Assembly: GCA_963717945.1 (NCBI GenBank)
Contig: CAVQXT010000007.1
Location: 372,001 to 436,000, forward strand
Length of the DNA: 64,000 bases
Origin: FEN-299 sp963717945
GTDB lineage: Bacteria; Acidobacteriota; Vicinamibacteria; Vicinamibacterales; Fen-181
Reading direction: 5' to 3'
The translations under genes and the position numbers were made by a program. The stretch's first letter is position 1; every line of letters starts with the position of its first letter. Positions 8,613-17,201 of this stretch are shown here, in pieces. The notes below the pieces were generated by a model. That model was not told the DNA's origin, searched no databases, and was given only the letters and a program-made list of their open reading frames with translations.

Positions 8613-9521
8613 GTGAGCCTCCTGCTGTCGATCTTCGCGAACGACGTGCTGCCGGTCTTCGTGGTGGCCGCCATCGGCTTCACGATCGCGCGCGTGTCCA
8701 GGACGGACGTGCGGACGCTGTCGCGCGTCACCTTCAACGCGCTCTCGCCCTGCCTCGTCTTCCACATGCTGGTCACCTCGTCGCTCGGGGCGGCGGACTT
8801 CGGCCGGATGACGGCGCTGGCCCTGCTGACCATCGGCGGGATCGGGCTGGTGGCGCGGCTGGTGGCGGTGCCGTTCCGCCTGGACCGCGCGATGACGAGC
8901 GCGTTCCTGATCGTCGTGATGTTCTCCAACAGCGGCAACTACGGCCTGCCGGTCGTCCTGTTCGCGTTCGGCCGCGACGCGCTGGCGCACGCGACGGTCT
9001 ACTTCGTGGTGAACGCCGTCGCCACCTACACGCTCGGCGTGTTCCTGGCCTCGGCCGGACATCGTTCGGTGGCCGGCGCCGCGAAGGGCGTCCTGCGCGT
9101 GCCCGCCGTCTGGGCGGTCCTCGCGGCCTGCCTGGTGATGGCGCTTGGCGTGCATCCGCCGATCGCCGTGATGCGGCCGATCGAGCTGCTCAGCGCCGCC
9201 GCCATCCCGACGATGATTCTCGTGCTCGGGATGCAGCTCGAGCGGGGCGCGTGGCCGGAGCGGCCGATGCTGGTGGTGGTCGCCGGGATCCTCGCGCTGG
9301 TCGTCACGCCGATGCTGGCGCTGGGCGCGAGCCGGCTGCTCGGCCTGGAGGGCGCGGCGCGCCAGGCCGCCATCCTGCAGTCGGGGATGCCGAGCGCCGT
9401 CCTGACGACGATCCTCGCGCTCGAGTTCGACGTGGCGCCCTCATTTGTCACCGCGTGCGTGACGCTCTCGACGCTCGCCAGCCCGATCACCGTGACGCTG
9501 CTGGTCGCCGCGCTTCAGTAG
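8613..9521 (+). CDS. AEC (auxin efflux carrier) family transporter
   Basis: 302 residues, a normal length for bacterial AEC proteins, starting at a GTG. It has about ten membrane segments in two similar halves. The family-typical stretches are NALSPCLVFHMLV near residue 45, the VMFSNSGNYGLPVVLFAFG region in the first half and LQSGMPSAVLTTILALEFD in the second. Characterised bacterial members export or exchange dicarboxylates such as malate, or auxin-like acids; the substrate cannot be told from sequence. It is followed by a heptamer repeat array and then the APC permease, which has its own promoter. Confidence 0.85.
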   Translation: MSLLLSIFANDVLPVFVVAAIGFTIARVSRTDVRTLSRVTFNALSPCLVFHMLVTSSLGAADFGRMTALALLTIGGIGLVARLVAVPFRLDRAMTSAFLIVVMFSNSGNYGLPVVLFAFGRDALAHATVYFVVNAVATYTLGVFLASAGHRSVAGAAKGVLRVPAVWAVLAACLVMALGVHPPIAVMRPIELLSAAAIPTMILVLGMQLERGAWPERPMLVVVAGILALVVTPMLALGASRLLGLEGAARQAAILQSGMPSAVLTTILALEFDVAPSFVTACVTLSTLASPITVTLLVAALQ

Positions 9522-9555
9522 GCTCAAGGCAAAGGGCTGAAGGCTCAAGCCCAGA

Positions 9556-9626
9556 GGCTCAGGGCTCAGGACTCAGGGCTTAGGCGTTTCGGGTCCAGAG
9601 CCTGAGCCGTGAGCCCTGAGCCTTTT
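9556..9626. repeat. Heptanucleotide tandem array with inverted arms
   Basis: The left arm at 9556-9583 is four abutting 7-mers: GGCTCAG, GGCTCAG, GACTCAG, GGCTTAG. The right arm (about 9600-9624) holds the complementary CCTGAGCC/CCCTGAG units, so the array can form a hairpin just after the AEC stop at 9521. The same motif recurs at 40971-41055. Confidence 0.7.
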
Positions 9627-9653
9627 GACCGCCGAAGCCCCCGATCCTGATAT
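9625..9653 (+). promoter_or_regulatory. Promoter of the APC permease
   Basis: TTGACC (9625-9630), a 17-bp spacer and TGATAT (9648-9653). Initiation 7 nt after the -10 falls at 9660, where GTG and then ATG (9663) begin the gene. The message would be leaderless. The -35 overlaps the end of the heptamer array. Confidence 0.5.
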
Positions 9654-9662
9654 CCTCCGGTG

Positions 9663-11030
9663 ATGAGCTTGCCTCACTCTGACGCTGCAGCGACGGGCAG
9701 GACGCAGGCCGACCTGCCGCGGGTGCTCGGGTTCACATCGGTCGTCGGGATTCTGGTCGGGACCGTGATCGGGTCGGGCATCTTCGTCGCGCCCAACCGG
9801 ATCGCGAGCCTCGTGGAATCGCCGCAGCTCATCCTGGCCGTCTGGGTGATCGGTGGGGTGCTCTCGCTGTTCGGGGCGCTGGCCTTCGCCGAACTTGGCG
9901 CGGCGTTTCCCCAGGCCGGCGGCATGTACGTCTACCTGCGCGAGAGTTACGGCCGGCTGGTGGCGTTCCTCTTCGGCTGGACGCTCTTCTTCGTGATCGA
10001 CTCCGGGGCGATTGCCACGCTCGCCGTGGCGTTCTCGTCGCGCTACCTGCCGTACTTCCTCCCGCTGACGCCGCTGGCGTCTCGGATCGTGGCGGTGGCG
10101 CTCATCGCCTTTCTGGTGGCCGTGAACCTGCTGGGCGTCCGCTACGGGGCCGCGCTCCAGAACCTGCTGATGTTCATCAAGTTCGGCGCGATTCTCGCGG
10201 TGACGCTGGCGGCATTCACGCTCGGCCACGGCAGCGCGTCGCACTTCGTCGAACCGGCGCCGGCCGGCTGGTCGGGCGGCTTGGTCGGGAACTTCGGGGC
10301 GGCGCTGGTCCTGTCGCTCTGGGCCTACAAGGGCTGGGAGGCGGTGACCTTCAGCAGCGGCGAGATCAAGAATCCGCGGCGGAATATCCCCGTCGGCCTG
10401 ATCGCCGGGACGGCGGTGGTGGTGGTGCTCTACCTGGCGACCAACCTCGCCTACTTGTACATCTTTCCGGCCGGGGAGATTGCGAAGTCGAGCCGGATCG
10501 CGGCCGACGTGATGGAAATGGTCGCCGGCCCGGTCGGCGCGACGCTGGTGGCCGGCGTCATCCTCTGCTCGATCACCGGCGCCGCCAACGGGAACGTGCT
10601 CACCGCGCCGCGCGTCTTCTTCGCCATGGCCCGCGACGGGCTGTTCTTCCGGAAGTTCGCCGAGGTGCACCCGAAGCTGCTGACGCCCTACGTCTCCATC
10701 GTGGCGACCGGTGCCTGGGCGGCGGTGTTGAGCGTCACCGGCACGTTCGAGCAGCTGGCGACCTACGTCGTCTTCGGCCAGTGGATCTTCTTCGGGTTGA
10801 CGGTCGGCGCCGTGATGGTGCTGCGCCGGACGCGTCCGCAGATCGAACGGCCCTACCGCACCTGGGGATACCCGGTGACGCCGGTCATCTTCATCGCCGC
10901 GGCCCTCTACATCTCCGGAAGCACGCTGGTGACGCAGCCCCTGCACGCGGCCGCCGGGCTGGCGCTCATCCTCGCCGGCGTGCCTGCCTACTGGTACTGG
11001 CAGCGGCACCGCGGATCGGTCGCCGCCTGA
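9663..11030 (+). CDS. APC superfamily amino acid permease
   Basis: 455 residues from the ATG at 9663 (an adjacent in-frame GTG is at 9660). The first helix carries the APC/LAT signature GTVIGSGIFVAPNRIASLVE. Helix 3 has the GGMYVYLRESYGRLVAFLFGW-type sequence. About twelve membrane segments are present, with the conserved helix 6 region SLWAYKGWEAVTFSSGEIKN. It is probably a secondary amino acid transporter or exchanger in the inner membrane. Its stop codon overlaps the start of mntP (TGATG at 11028-11032), so the two genes are translationally coupled. Confidence 0.88.
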   Translation: MSLPHSDAAATGRTQADLPRVLGFTSVVGILVGTVIGSGIFVAPNRIASLVESPQLILAVWVIGGVLSLFGALAFAELGAAFPQAGGMYVYLRESYGRLVAFLFGWTLFFVIDSGAIATLAVAFSSRYLPYFLPLTPLASRIVAVALIAFLVAVNLLGVRYGAALQNLLMFIKFGAILAVTLAAFTLGHGSASHFVEPAPAGWSGGLVGNFGAALVLSLWAYKGWEAVTFSSGEIKNPRRNIPVGLIAGTAVVVVLYLATNLAYLYIFPAGEIAKSSRIAADVMEMVAGPVGATLVAGVILCSITGAANGNVLTAPRVFFAMARDGLFFRKFAEVHPKLLTPYVSIVATGAWAAVLSVTGTFEQLATYVVFGQWIFFGLTVGAVMVLRRTRPQIERPYRTWGYPVTPVIFIAAALYISGSTLVTQPLHAAAGLALILAGVPAYWYWQRHRGSVAA

Positions 11031-11587
11031 TGCCGCTCTGGGAAATCCTGGTCGTGGCCGTGGGCCTGTCGATGGATGCCGTGGCGGTGTCGCTCGCGGC
11101 GAGCGCGAGCAACCGCGCGCGGGGAGCCCGCGCGACATTCCGGCTGTCGTTCCACTTCGGCCTGTTCCAGTTCCTGATGCCGGTGGCCGGCTGGTTTCTC
11201 GGCGCGAGCGTCGCGCGCCACCTCGGTTCGATCGATCACTGGGTCGCCTTCGGCCTGCTGACGCTGGTCGGGGGCCGGATGATCCGGGCGGCGTTGCGCG
11301 GGGACGAGACCCACCTTGCGGCCGACCCGAGCCGCTGGCCCACGCTCATCCTGCTGTCGGTGGCGACCAGCATCGACGCGCTCGCCGTCGGCCTCACGCT
11401 GGCCATGCTCGGCAGCGGAATCTGGTACGCCAGCTTCATCATCGGCCTGGTGACGGCGGGCCTCTCGTGCCTGGCCATCCTGCTGGGCGCCCGGGTCGGC
11501 CGGGCCGTCGGCCGGCGGATGGAGGCCGTCGGCGGCCTGGCGCTCATCGCGATCGGCACGCGAATCCTGTGGCAACATCTCTGGTAG
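11030..11587 (+). CDS. mntP: MntP-like manganese efflux pump
   Basis: 185 residues, the normal length for MntP, with six membrane helices in two inverted halves. The conserved acidic motifs are visible: VGLSMDAVAVSLA in helix 1 and ATSIDALAVGLTLA in helix 4. The protein exports Mn(II) across the inner membrane. The start overlaps the APC stop codon, so translation depends on the upstream gene. The Mn-sensing yybP-ykoY riboswitch that precedes E. coli mntP has no room to exist here, so regulation must differ. A hairpin follows at 11600. Confidence 0.88.
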   Translation: MPLWEILVVAVGLSMDAVAVSLAASASNRARGARATFRLSFHFGLFQFLMPVAGWFLGASVARHLGSIDHWVAFGLLTLVGGRMIRAALRGDETHLAADPSRWPTLILLSVATSIDALAVGLTLAMLGSGIWYASFIIGLVTAGLSCLAILLGARVGRAVGRRMEAVGGLALIAIGTRILWQHLW

Positions 11588-11599
11588 GTGGGAGGTGGG

Positions 11600-11632
11600 C
11601 CCGATGCCCTGAAACCGGAAGCCGGCATCGGG
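11600..11632 (+). terminator. Stem-loop after mntP
   Basis: A perfect 9-bp stem (CCCGATGCC at 11600-11608 with GGCATCGGG at 11624-11632) encloses a 15-nt loop, 13 nt after the mntP stop. There is no T-run, so it may be a weak terminator or a 3'-end stabiliser. Confidence 0.4.
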
Positions 11633-11710
11633 ATGTCGAAGTGCCGAGCCCGGGGCGTCCGAAGGCGATCCCGGCGCGCGGCGCGAGGAGCCGGGACGGC
11701 GGGGGGGGCC

Positions 11711-12328
11711 ATGTATCGCGGCGAACGATTCAACGCCATCAGCCACCTGGTCGGGGCCTGCCTGGCCCTCATCGGCCTCGTCGTGCTCGTCGTCTCGTCC
11801 AGCGTGCACGGCGGCGCGTTGCGCATCGCGAGCGTCACGGTCTACGGCGTGTCGCTTCTGGTGCTCTACACGTCCTCCACGCTCTACCACAGCCTGCGCG
11901 GCCGCGCGAAGCGCGTGTTCCGTCATCTCGACCACACCGCCATCTACCTGCTCATCGCGGGCACCTACACCCCGTTCACGCTCGTGGCGCTCGGAGGCCG
12001 GCTCGGCTGGGGGATGTTTGCCGTGGTGTGGGCGCTGGCCGCTTTCGGGGCGCTGCAGGAGTTCCGCCACGTCAAGGGCGAGCGGATCCTGTCGATCGTC
12101 ATCTACGTCGTGATGGGATGGCTGGCCGTCGTCGCGCTCGGGCCGCTGGCGGCGGCGCTCGGGCCGGCCGGGATGGCCTGGATGGTGGCGGGGGGGGTCT
12201 GCTACACGGGCGGGATCGTCTTCTACGTGCTCGACGGCCGGCTCGCCGTGTTCCACGGGATCTGGCACCTGTTCGTGCTGGCCGGCAGCCTGGCCCACTA
12301 CATCGCCATCCTCGGCTACGTGGCCTGA
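11711..12328 (+). CDS. Hemolysin III / PAQR-family membrane protein
   Basis: 205 residues from the ATG at 11711, where the YRGERFNAISHLVGA family start begins; the frame is open further upstream but without family sequence. Seven membrane segments are seen, with the conserved metal-ligand-type residues STLYHS, HLDHTAIYLLIAGTYTPF and, in the last segments, FHGIWHLFVLAGSLAHY. Bacterial members (Hly-III, YqfA) are inner-membrane proteins with a probable zinc-dependent hydrolase fold. The haemolysin name comes from one Bacillus gene and should not be read as a virulence function. Confidence 0.85.
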   Translation: MYRGERFNAISHLVGACLALIGLVVLVVSSSVHGGALRIASVTVYGVSLLVLYTSSTLYHSLRGRAKRVFRHLDHTAIYLLIAGTYTPFTLVALGGRLGWGMFAVVWALAAFGALQEFRHVKGERILSIVIYVVMGWLAVVALGPLAAALGPAGMAWMVAGGVCYTGGIVFYVLDGRLAVFHGIWHLFVLAGSLAHYIAILGYVA

Positions 12329-12445
12329 ATCGGGCCGAAATCGCGCGGCCGAGCTGGCGTTGTCAACGGCCGAGGTTGAAATGGACCGTTTGTGTGAGAG
12401 AATCCCCCTGACTGTCGGGCCTTCGCTCGTCGACCAGGTTCAACC

Positions 12446-12877
12446 ATGCAACTGACTCGTGCGGCTGATTACGGCGTTCGCGCGTTGATCCACCTTGCGG
12501 ACGCGGAGTCCCATACTCGCTCAAGCCTGACCGACCTGGCCGAAGTGGCGGGCGTCACGCCGGCCTTCCTGTCCAAGGTGCTGCAGCGGCTGGTCCAGGC
12601 GGGCCTGGTCGCCTCGAAGCGGGGGAAGCGGGGCGGGTTCGAGCTGGTGCCCAGGGCCCGCGAGGCGACCCTGCTCGAGATCCTGCTCGCGCTCGACGGC
12701 GTGCCCGACCTGAACATCTGCCTGGGACCGGACGGCTGCCAGCGCAGTTCCTGGTGTGCCGCGCACCCGGTCTGGCGGGAGGCGCAGGACCGGATGCGCG
12801 AGGTCCTCGCCTCGATCACCCTCGAGCAGCTGGCCTCCCAGAGCCGCGAGCGGCGCGCGGGCGCCGCGGCCTCGTAG
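12446..12877 (+). CDS. Rrf2-family regulator with IscR-type cysteines
   Basis: 143 residues. A winged helix (about 1-70; FLSKVLQRLVQAGLVASKRG, then KRGGFEL) is followed by a dimerisation helix and a loop with Cys92, Cys98 and Cys104 spaced CX5CX5C. Both spacing and numbering match the [2Fe-2S] ligands of E. coli IscR, so iron-sulfur or redox/NO sensing is likely. No isc or suf genes are visible. It stands alone between two convergent-facing neighbours, so its targets lie elsewhere; the dyad upstream of the superoxide dismutase gene is one testable candidate. Confidence 0.88.
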   Translation: MQLTRAADYGVRALIHLADAESHTRSSLTDLAEVAGVTPAFLSKVLQRLVQAGLVASKRGKRGGFELVPRAREATLLEILLALDGVPDLNICLGPDGCQRSSWCAAHPVWREAQDRMREVLASITLEQLASQSRERRAGAAAS

Positions 12878-12901
12878 CGGCGTCGCGCAAGTCGCGCGCG
12901 C

Positions 12902-15118
12902 TCACGGCCTTCCCGGGAAGTCACCGGTCAGCATCACGATGAGCCTGACCAGCGCGTCCAGGTCACGGCTGTCCACCACTTCCACCGGCGAATGCGAGTA
13001 CCGGCCCGGCCACGAGATGGGCACGACAATGCTGCCCCCGCGGCTGAACTGTGACCCGTCGTTGCCCCCGCTGGTCACGCCAACCGTGGTCGGAATGCCC
13101 CGGGCCGCCGCCATCGCCCGAATCCTGGCCACCGTCGCCGGCGGCGTGATGCTGCTGTTGTCGACCGCGCGCAGCACCGCGCCGGTGCCCAGGAGGATGT
13201 GCGCCATCCGCTGCGGGTCCACCGGCGAGTCGGACGACACGAACGTATCGACGGCGAACGCGTAAGCCGGGTGGAGACGCTCGGCCAGGGCGCCCGAGCC
13301 GGCCAGGCCCGTCTCCTCCTCGACCACCCACGCGAAGGTGACCCGGTTGGGCACCTTCGCCGGATCGATCGTCGCCAGCGCGGCCAGCAGCGCCGCGCAC
13401 CCCGCGCGATCGTCGATCGCTCGCGCGGTTCCGCGCGTTCCGGCCAGCTGGCTGAACCGCTTCCGGATCGTGATCGTGTCGCCCTTGGCGACGCCGAGGG
13501 CTTCGGTCTGCTGGCGGCTCGTCGTGCCGAACTCGATCGTCACCTCGTCGGCCTTCGGCTGCGACTCGAGCGCGCGCTGGTAATTGGGTCGCGGCGCCAC
13601 GACCGCGCCGACCGGGCCGCGCGCCGCGTGGACGATCACCGGGTGCGCCTCGAGCAGGCTGTCGAAGAAGCCGCCGCGCTTGCGCACTCTGGCCGTGCCG
13701 TCCTCCTGGATGGCGGTGATCTCGTAACCCAGTTCGTCGGTGTGCGCGACAAACAGCAGTTCCTGACCGCCGGCGCCGAACGACACCGTCAGGTTGCCCC
13801 GGGCGTCCACCTCGGGTCTCGCCCAGGCGGGCAGGCGCCTCGCCACCGCTTCCCGCACGGGAGCCTCGTGGCCGGACACTCCGTAGGTTTCGACCAGCGG
13901 CGCCACCAGCCCGAACACGCCGCCCGCCGGCTGCGGGCCGGTCCGGCCGCCGCCCCCGTGACCGGCGGTCGTGCGGCTCGCGGCCGAGGCGCCATCCGCT
14001 GCGGCCGGCAGCCCCGTCACGGCTCGAAGCAGCTTCGCCAATTCGACCACGTCATCGTCCTGCACGGTTTCGACGGGGGTGTCCTTGAATACGGCCGGGA
14101 GCGCGATCCTCTGCACCGGGACCGTCTGCCCGGCGACCGTGCCCCTCAGGGCCGGGACCGTCTGGACCGCGACGCCAGCGCGGCGGGCGACGTCGATCAG
14201 CGCGGTGTCCGTCTCCGGCACGACGGGGCCGCCGCCGAGGCGGCCGAGCGAGCCCCTGGCGTCGGTGTCTCGCGACGGTGTGCCGCGGCTCACCAGCACG
14301 ACGCGATCGGGCCGGATGGCCTCCACGAGACGCGCGAGGCCACGGTCGCCGAACAGGCCCTGCGTGGCCCACGCGATGGTGATCGTCCCGGCCACGTCCG
14401 GCGGCTGTTTCGCGCCCGAGGGACCGGCAAGGTCGATGAGCGCCAGCGCCGCGCCTCGTGCCGCCGCGGCGACGCCGGCCGTTCGCCCCCCTGCCAGGCG
14501 CTGAACACGTTCGCGAAGGCCAACCGTGTCGAGCAGGCGGATCCCGAGCTTCCCGACCCCGGCGCGCGAGGACGCGCCGACGTCCACCCACAGGTCGTCG
14601 AGCCCCTTGATGGCCGTGGAGGCATCCCGGCCTCGCTGCAGATGGCTGGACAATGTGGCCACCACGCCGGGCACGTAGGTGACCGTGTGGCGCGCCGACT
14701 GCGCGCCGGCCCCTCGGGGCGCGGCGTCCACGCCGGCGGTGCGAATCACCACCGGCTGGCCGTAGATGAACTGGTCGAACAGTCGGAACCCGGCGCCGGT
14801 GGACACGCGCGCCAGCCGCAGGAACCCGTCGTCGGTGATGTCGGAGACCAGGTATCCGTCTTCGTCGATGCTGGCCGCCACCAGCACGTGCGGCTGGCCC
14901 TGGCCGATTGTCAACACGAGGTTGCCCGCTTCGTCCACTTTCGGATGCGCCCACGGCGGGAGCAGCCCGGCGATGGCATCGCGCCCGTCATTCTCGAACC
15001 CGGACACGGCTTGTGCCTGGATCAGCCGGTCCAGCCGGTCGTCGGCCGCGCCGGCGCGAGAGGGCGCGCACAGCGCCATAATGGACAAAAGAGCTAGAAA
15101 CCAGCGGCTTGTCGTCAT
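12902..15118 (-). CDS. Tandem M42-type aminopeptidase with degenerate first domain, exported
   Basis: 738 residues from the ATG at 15118, which has GGAG 9 nt upstream; a TTG at 15133 opens the frame but is less likely. A signal peptide (TSRWFLALLSIMALCAPSRA) leads into two M42-like units. The second (about 405-735) keeps all ligands: VAHTDELGY, AIDDRAGCAALL, VVEEETGLAGS, AVDTF and a late RYSHSPVEVV. The first (about 30-365) has AASIDEDGYL and AWATQGLFGD in the matching places, so its metal His and catalytic Glu pair are gone. A glycine-rich linker joins them. It is probably a periplasmic metallo-aminopeptidase. It diverges from dsbD. Confidence 0.82.
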   Translation of the reverse strand: MTTSRWFLALLSIMALCAPSRAGAADDRLDRLIQAQAVSGFENDGRDAIAGLLPPWAHPKVDEAGNLVLTIGQGQPHVLVAASIDEDGYLVSDITDDGFLRLARVSTGAGFRLFDQFIYGQPVVIRTAGVDAAPRGAGAQSARHTVTYVPGVVATLSSHLQRGRDASTAIKGLDDLWVDVGASSRAGVGKLGIRLLDTVGLRERVQRLAGGRTAGVAAAARGAALALIDLAGPSGAKQPPDVAGTITIAWATQGLFGDRGLARLVEAIRPDRVVLVSRGTPSRDTDARGSLGRLGGGPVVPETDTALIDVARRAGVAVQTVPALRGTVAGQTVPVQRIALPAVFKDTPVETVQDDDVVELAKLLRAVTGLPAAADGASAASRTTAGHGGGGRTGPQPAGGVFGLVAPLVETYGVSGHEAPVREAVARRLPAWARPEVDARGNLTVSFGAGGQELLFVAHTDELGYEITAIQEDGTARVRKRGGFFDSLLEAHPVIVHAARGPVGAVVAPRPNYQRALESQPKADEVTIEFGTTSRQQTEALGVAKGDTITIRKRFSQLAGTRGTARAIDDRAGCAALLAALATIDPAKVPNRVTFAWVVEEETGLAGSGALAERLHPAYAFAVDTFVSSDSPVDPQRMAHILLGTGAVLRAVDNSSITPPATVARIRAMAAARGIPTTVGVTSGGNDGSQFSRGGSIVVPISWPGRYSHSPVEVVDSRDLDALVRLIVMLTGDFPGRP

Positions 15119-15242
15119 CGTGAATGTCTCCAATCGGGTCAGCCGCGCATCATATCAGGAGCGGCGAAAGCGGGACGGGAGTTCTAGTGTAGACTGGGCC
15201 GCTGACCGGAGCTGAGACATCGGAACCGCGATAGCAGGCGAG

Positions 15243-17180
15243 ATGCAAAACGCGCGAGCGGTGAGGGTTCGGTTAGCGGCGATCGTCGTCGTGCTGGCGG
15301 CCGGGGCGGCCTGCGCATGGGCGCAGGAGAACCCGGTGCGGTGGTCGGCCAGCGTCGCGGCCGGCCGCGTGCGCCCCGGGGCGCCGTTCCAGGCCGAGGT
15401 CACCGCGCAGATGGCCGAGGGCTGGCACGTCTACTCGGTCTCGCAGGCGCGCCCGCCGATCGCGACCCGGATCACCGTGCCCGCCGGCCAGCCCTTCACG
15501 CTGGCCGCCCCGGTCCTCGCCCCGTCTCCCCAGAAGGCCTTCGACCAGAGCTTCGGCATCGACACCGAGTACTACGTCGCCCGGGCGGCGTTCGCGCTCA
15601 CGCTCAAGACGGCGGCCGACGCCGCCGCCGGCGCGACGACCGTCCGCATCCAGGCGTACTTCCAGGCCTGCAACGATCGGTTCTGCCTGCCGCCGAAGGG
15701 CGTGATCGTCGAGGCGCCGATCGAGATTGCCGGCAGCCCGCTGACAGCGGAGGAGTCCGCGGCCGCGCTCTCGGCCTTGACCCCGGCCGGTCTGCAGCCG
15801 CCCGCGGCCCCGGCCGCCGCCCTGTCGCCGCAGGGCTCCAGCCCTGCGCCGCAGCCGGGCGCCGGCTCCCTGTGGTCGTTTGTCTGGCTGGCGATGACGT
15901 TCGGCGCGCTGTCGCTGCTGACGCCGTGCGTGTTCCCGATGGTCCCCATCACCGTCTCCTACTTCACCAGCCATGCGTCGGGGAGCCGCCGCACCGCGGT
16001 CGGGCAGGCGGTGACCTACGTGTTCGGCATCGTCCTGACGTTCACGGTGCTGGGGATGGCGATGGCGCTGCTGCTCGGCGCGACCAGCCTGAACCGGTTC
16101 GCGGCCAACCCGTGGATCAACATCCTCATCACCGGGATCTTCGTGGCTTTCGCGCTGAGCCTGTTCGGCGTGTTCGACATCGGGCTGCCGCCCGCGCTGG
16201 TCACCCGGCTCGACGCGCTCACCAGGCGCGAGGGCGGGAGCCGGACGCTGGCGACGCTCCTGATGGGGTTGACCTTCACGCTGACGTCATTCACCTGCAC
16301 GGCGCCGTTCATCGGTACGCTTCTCGTGACGGCGGCCACCGGCGACTGGCAGTGGCCCCTGGTCGGCATGCTGGCCTTCTCGACCGTGTTCGCGCTGCCG
16401 TTCTTCGTCCTGGCGGTCGTGCCCCAGTGGATGGCGTCGCTGCCGAAGTCGGGCGGCTGGCTGAACTCGGTGAAGGTGCTGATGGCCTTCCTCGAGATCG
16501 CGGCCGCGATGAAGTTCATCTCGAACGTGGACCTGGTCTGGGGCTGGGGGATCTTCACCCACGACGTCGTCCTCGCGACGTGGGTCGCGATATTCATCCT
16601 GATGGCGGCGTACGTGCTGGGGCTGTTCCGCTTCGCGCACGACGCACCGGTCAAGCACGCCGGCGTGGCCCGCTTCGGCGTCGCGCTCGCGTGCGGTGCG
16701 GCGGCCGTCTGGCTCGCGACGGGACTGGCCGGCAAGCCGCTCGGCGAGCTCGAGGCGTTCCTGCCGCCCCCGCCCGAGTCGCTGAAGTCGGGCGTGTCGT
16801 CGGTCGAACGCGCCGGCAGCCTGTCCTGGATCATGAACGACTACCCGCAGGCGCTGGCGCGGGCCAAGGCGGAAGGCCGGCGGGTGTTCATCGACTTCAC
16901 CGGCTACACGTGCACGAACTGCCGCTGGATGGAAGCGAAGATGTTCCCGCGCGCCGACGTTCGGCGGGAGCTCGAGTCGTTCGTCCGCGTGCGGCTCTAC
17001 ACCGACGGCGAGGGCGAGATCTTCCAGCGCCAGCAGCAGCTGCAGCAGGAGAAGTACCAGACGGTGGCGCTGCCGTTCTACGCGGTCGTCAACGCCGACG
17101 GCAGCCCGGTGGCGAACTTCCCCGGCCTGACGCGCGACCCGGCCGAGTTCGTCGCCTTTCTGAAGCGCGCGAAATCCTGA
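15243..17180 (+). CDS. dsbD: Thiol:disulfide interchange protein DsbD
   Basis: 645 residues with all three DsbD parts. A signal peptide (about 1-28) leads to a periplasmic alpha domain with Cys143 and Cys148 (ACNDRFC). The membrane domain has the paired cysteines in LLTPCVFPMVPITVSYF and FTCTAPFIGTLL. A C-terminal thioredoxin-like domain carries C557-TN-C560 (YTCTNCRW). It moves electrons from cytoplasmic thioredoxin to periplasmic reductants for cytochrome c maturation or disulfide isomerisation. The upstream spacer (15119-15242) is a divergent promoter region. The stop is 21 nt before the xylulokinase start. Confidence 0.93.
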   Translation: MQNARAVRVRLAAIVVVLAAGAACAWAQENPVRWSASVAAGRVRPGAPFQAEVTAQMAEGWHVYSVSQARPPIATRITVPAGQPFTLAAPVLAPSPQKAFDQSFGIDTEYYVARAAFALTLKTAADAAAGATTVRIQAYFQACNDRFCLPPKGVIVEAPIEIAGSPLTAEESAAALSALTPAGLQPPAAPAAALSPQGSSPAPQPGAGSLWSFVWLAMTFGALSLLTPCVFPMVPITVSYFTSHASGSRRTAVGQAVTYVFGIVLTFTVLGMAMALLLGATSLNRFAANPWINILITGIFVAFALSLFGVFDIGLPPALVTRLDALTRREGGSRTLATLLMGLTFTLTSFTCTAPFIGTLLVTAATGDWQWPLVGMLAFSTVFALPFFVLAVVPQWMASLPKSGGWLNSVKVLMAFLEIAAAMKFISNVDLVWGWGIFTHDVVLATWVAIFILMAAYVLGLFRFAHDAPVKHAGVARFGVALACGAAAVWLATGLAGKPLGELEAFLPPPPESLKSGVSSVERAGSLSWIMNDYPQALARAKAEGRRVFIDFTGYTCTNCRWMEAKMFPRADVRRELESFVRVRLYTDGEGEIFQRQQQLQQEKYQTVALPFYAVVNADGSPVANFPGLTRDPAEFVAFLKRAKS

Positions 17181-17201
17181 TCCCCGGCCGCGAGTGATCG
17201 C

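Noticed and set aside
11000..11030. A Mn-sensing yybP-ykoY riboswitch before mntP
   Set aside because: The mntP start overlaps the stop of the APC permease, so there is no leader in which a riboswitch could fit.
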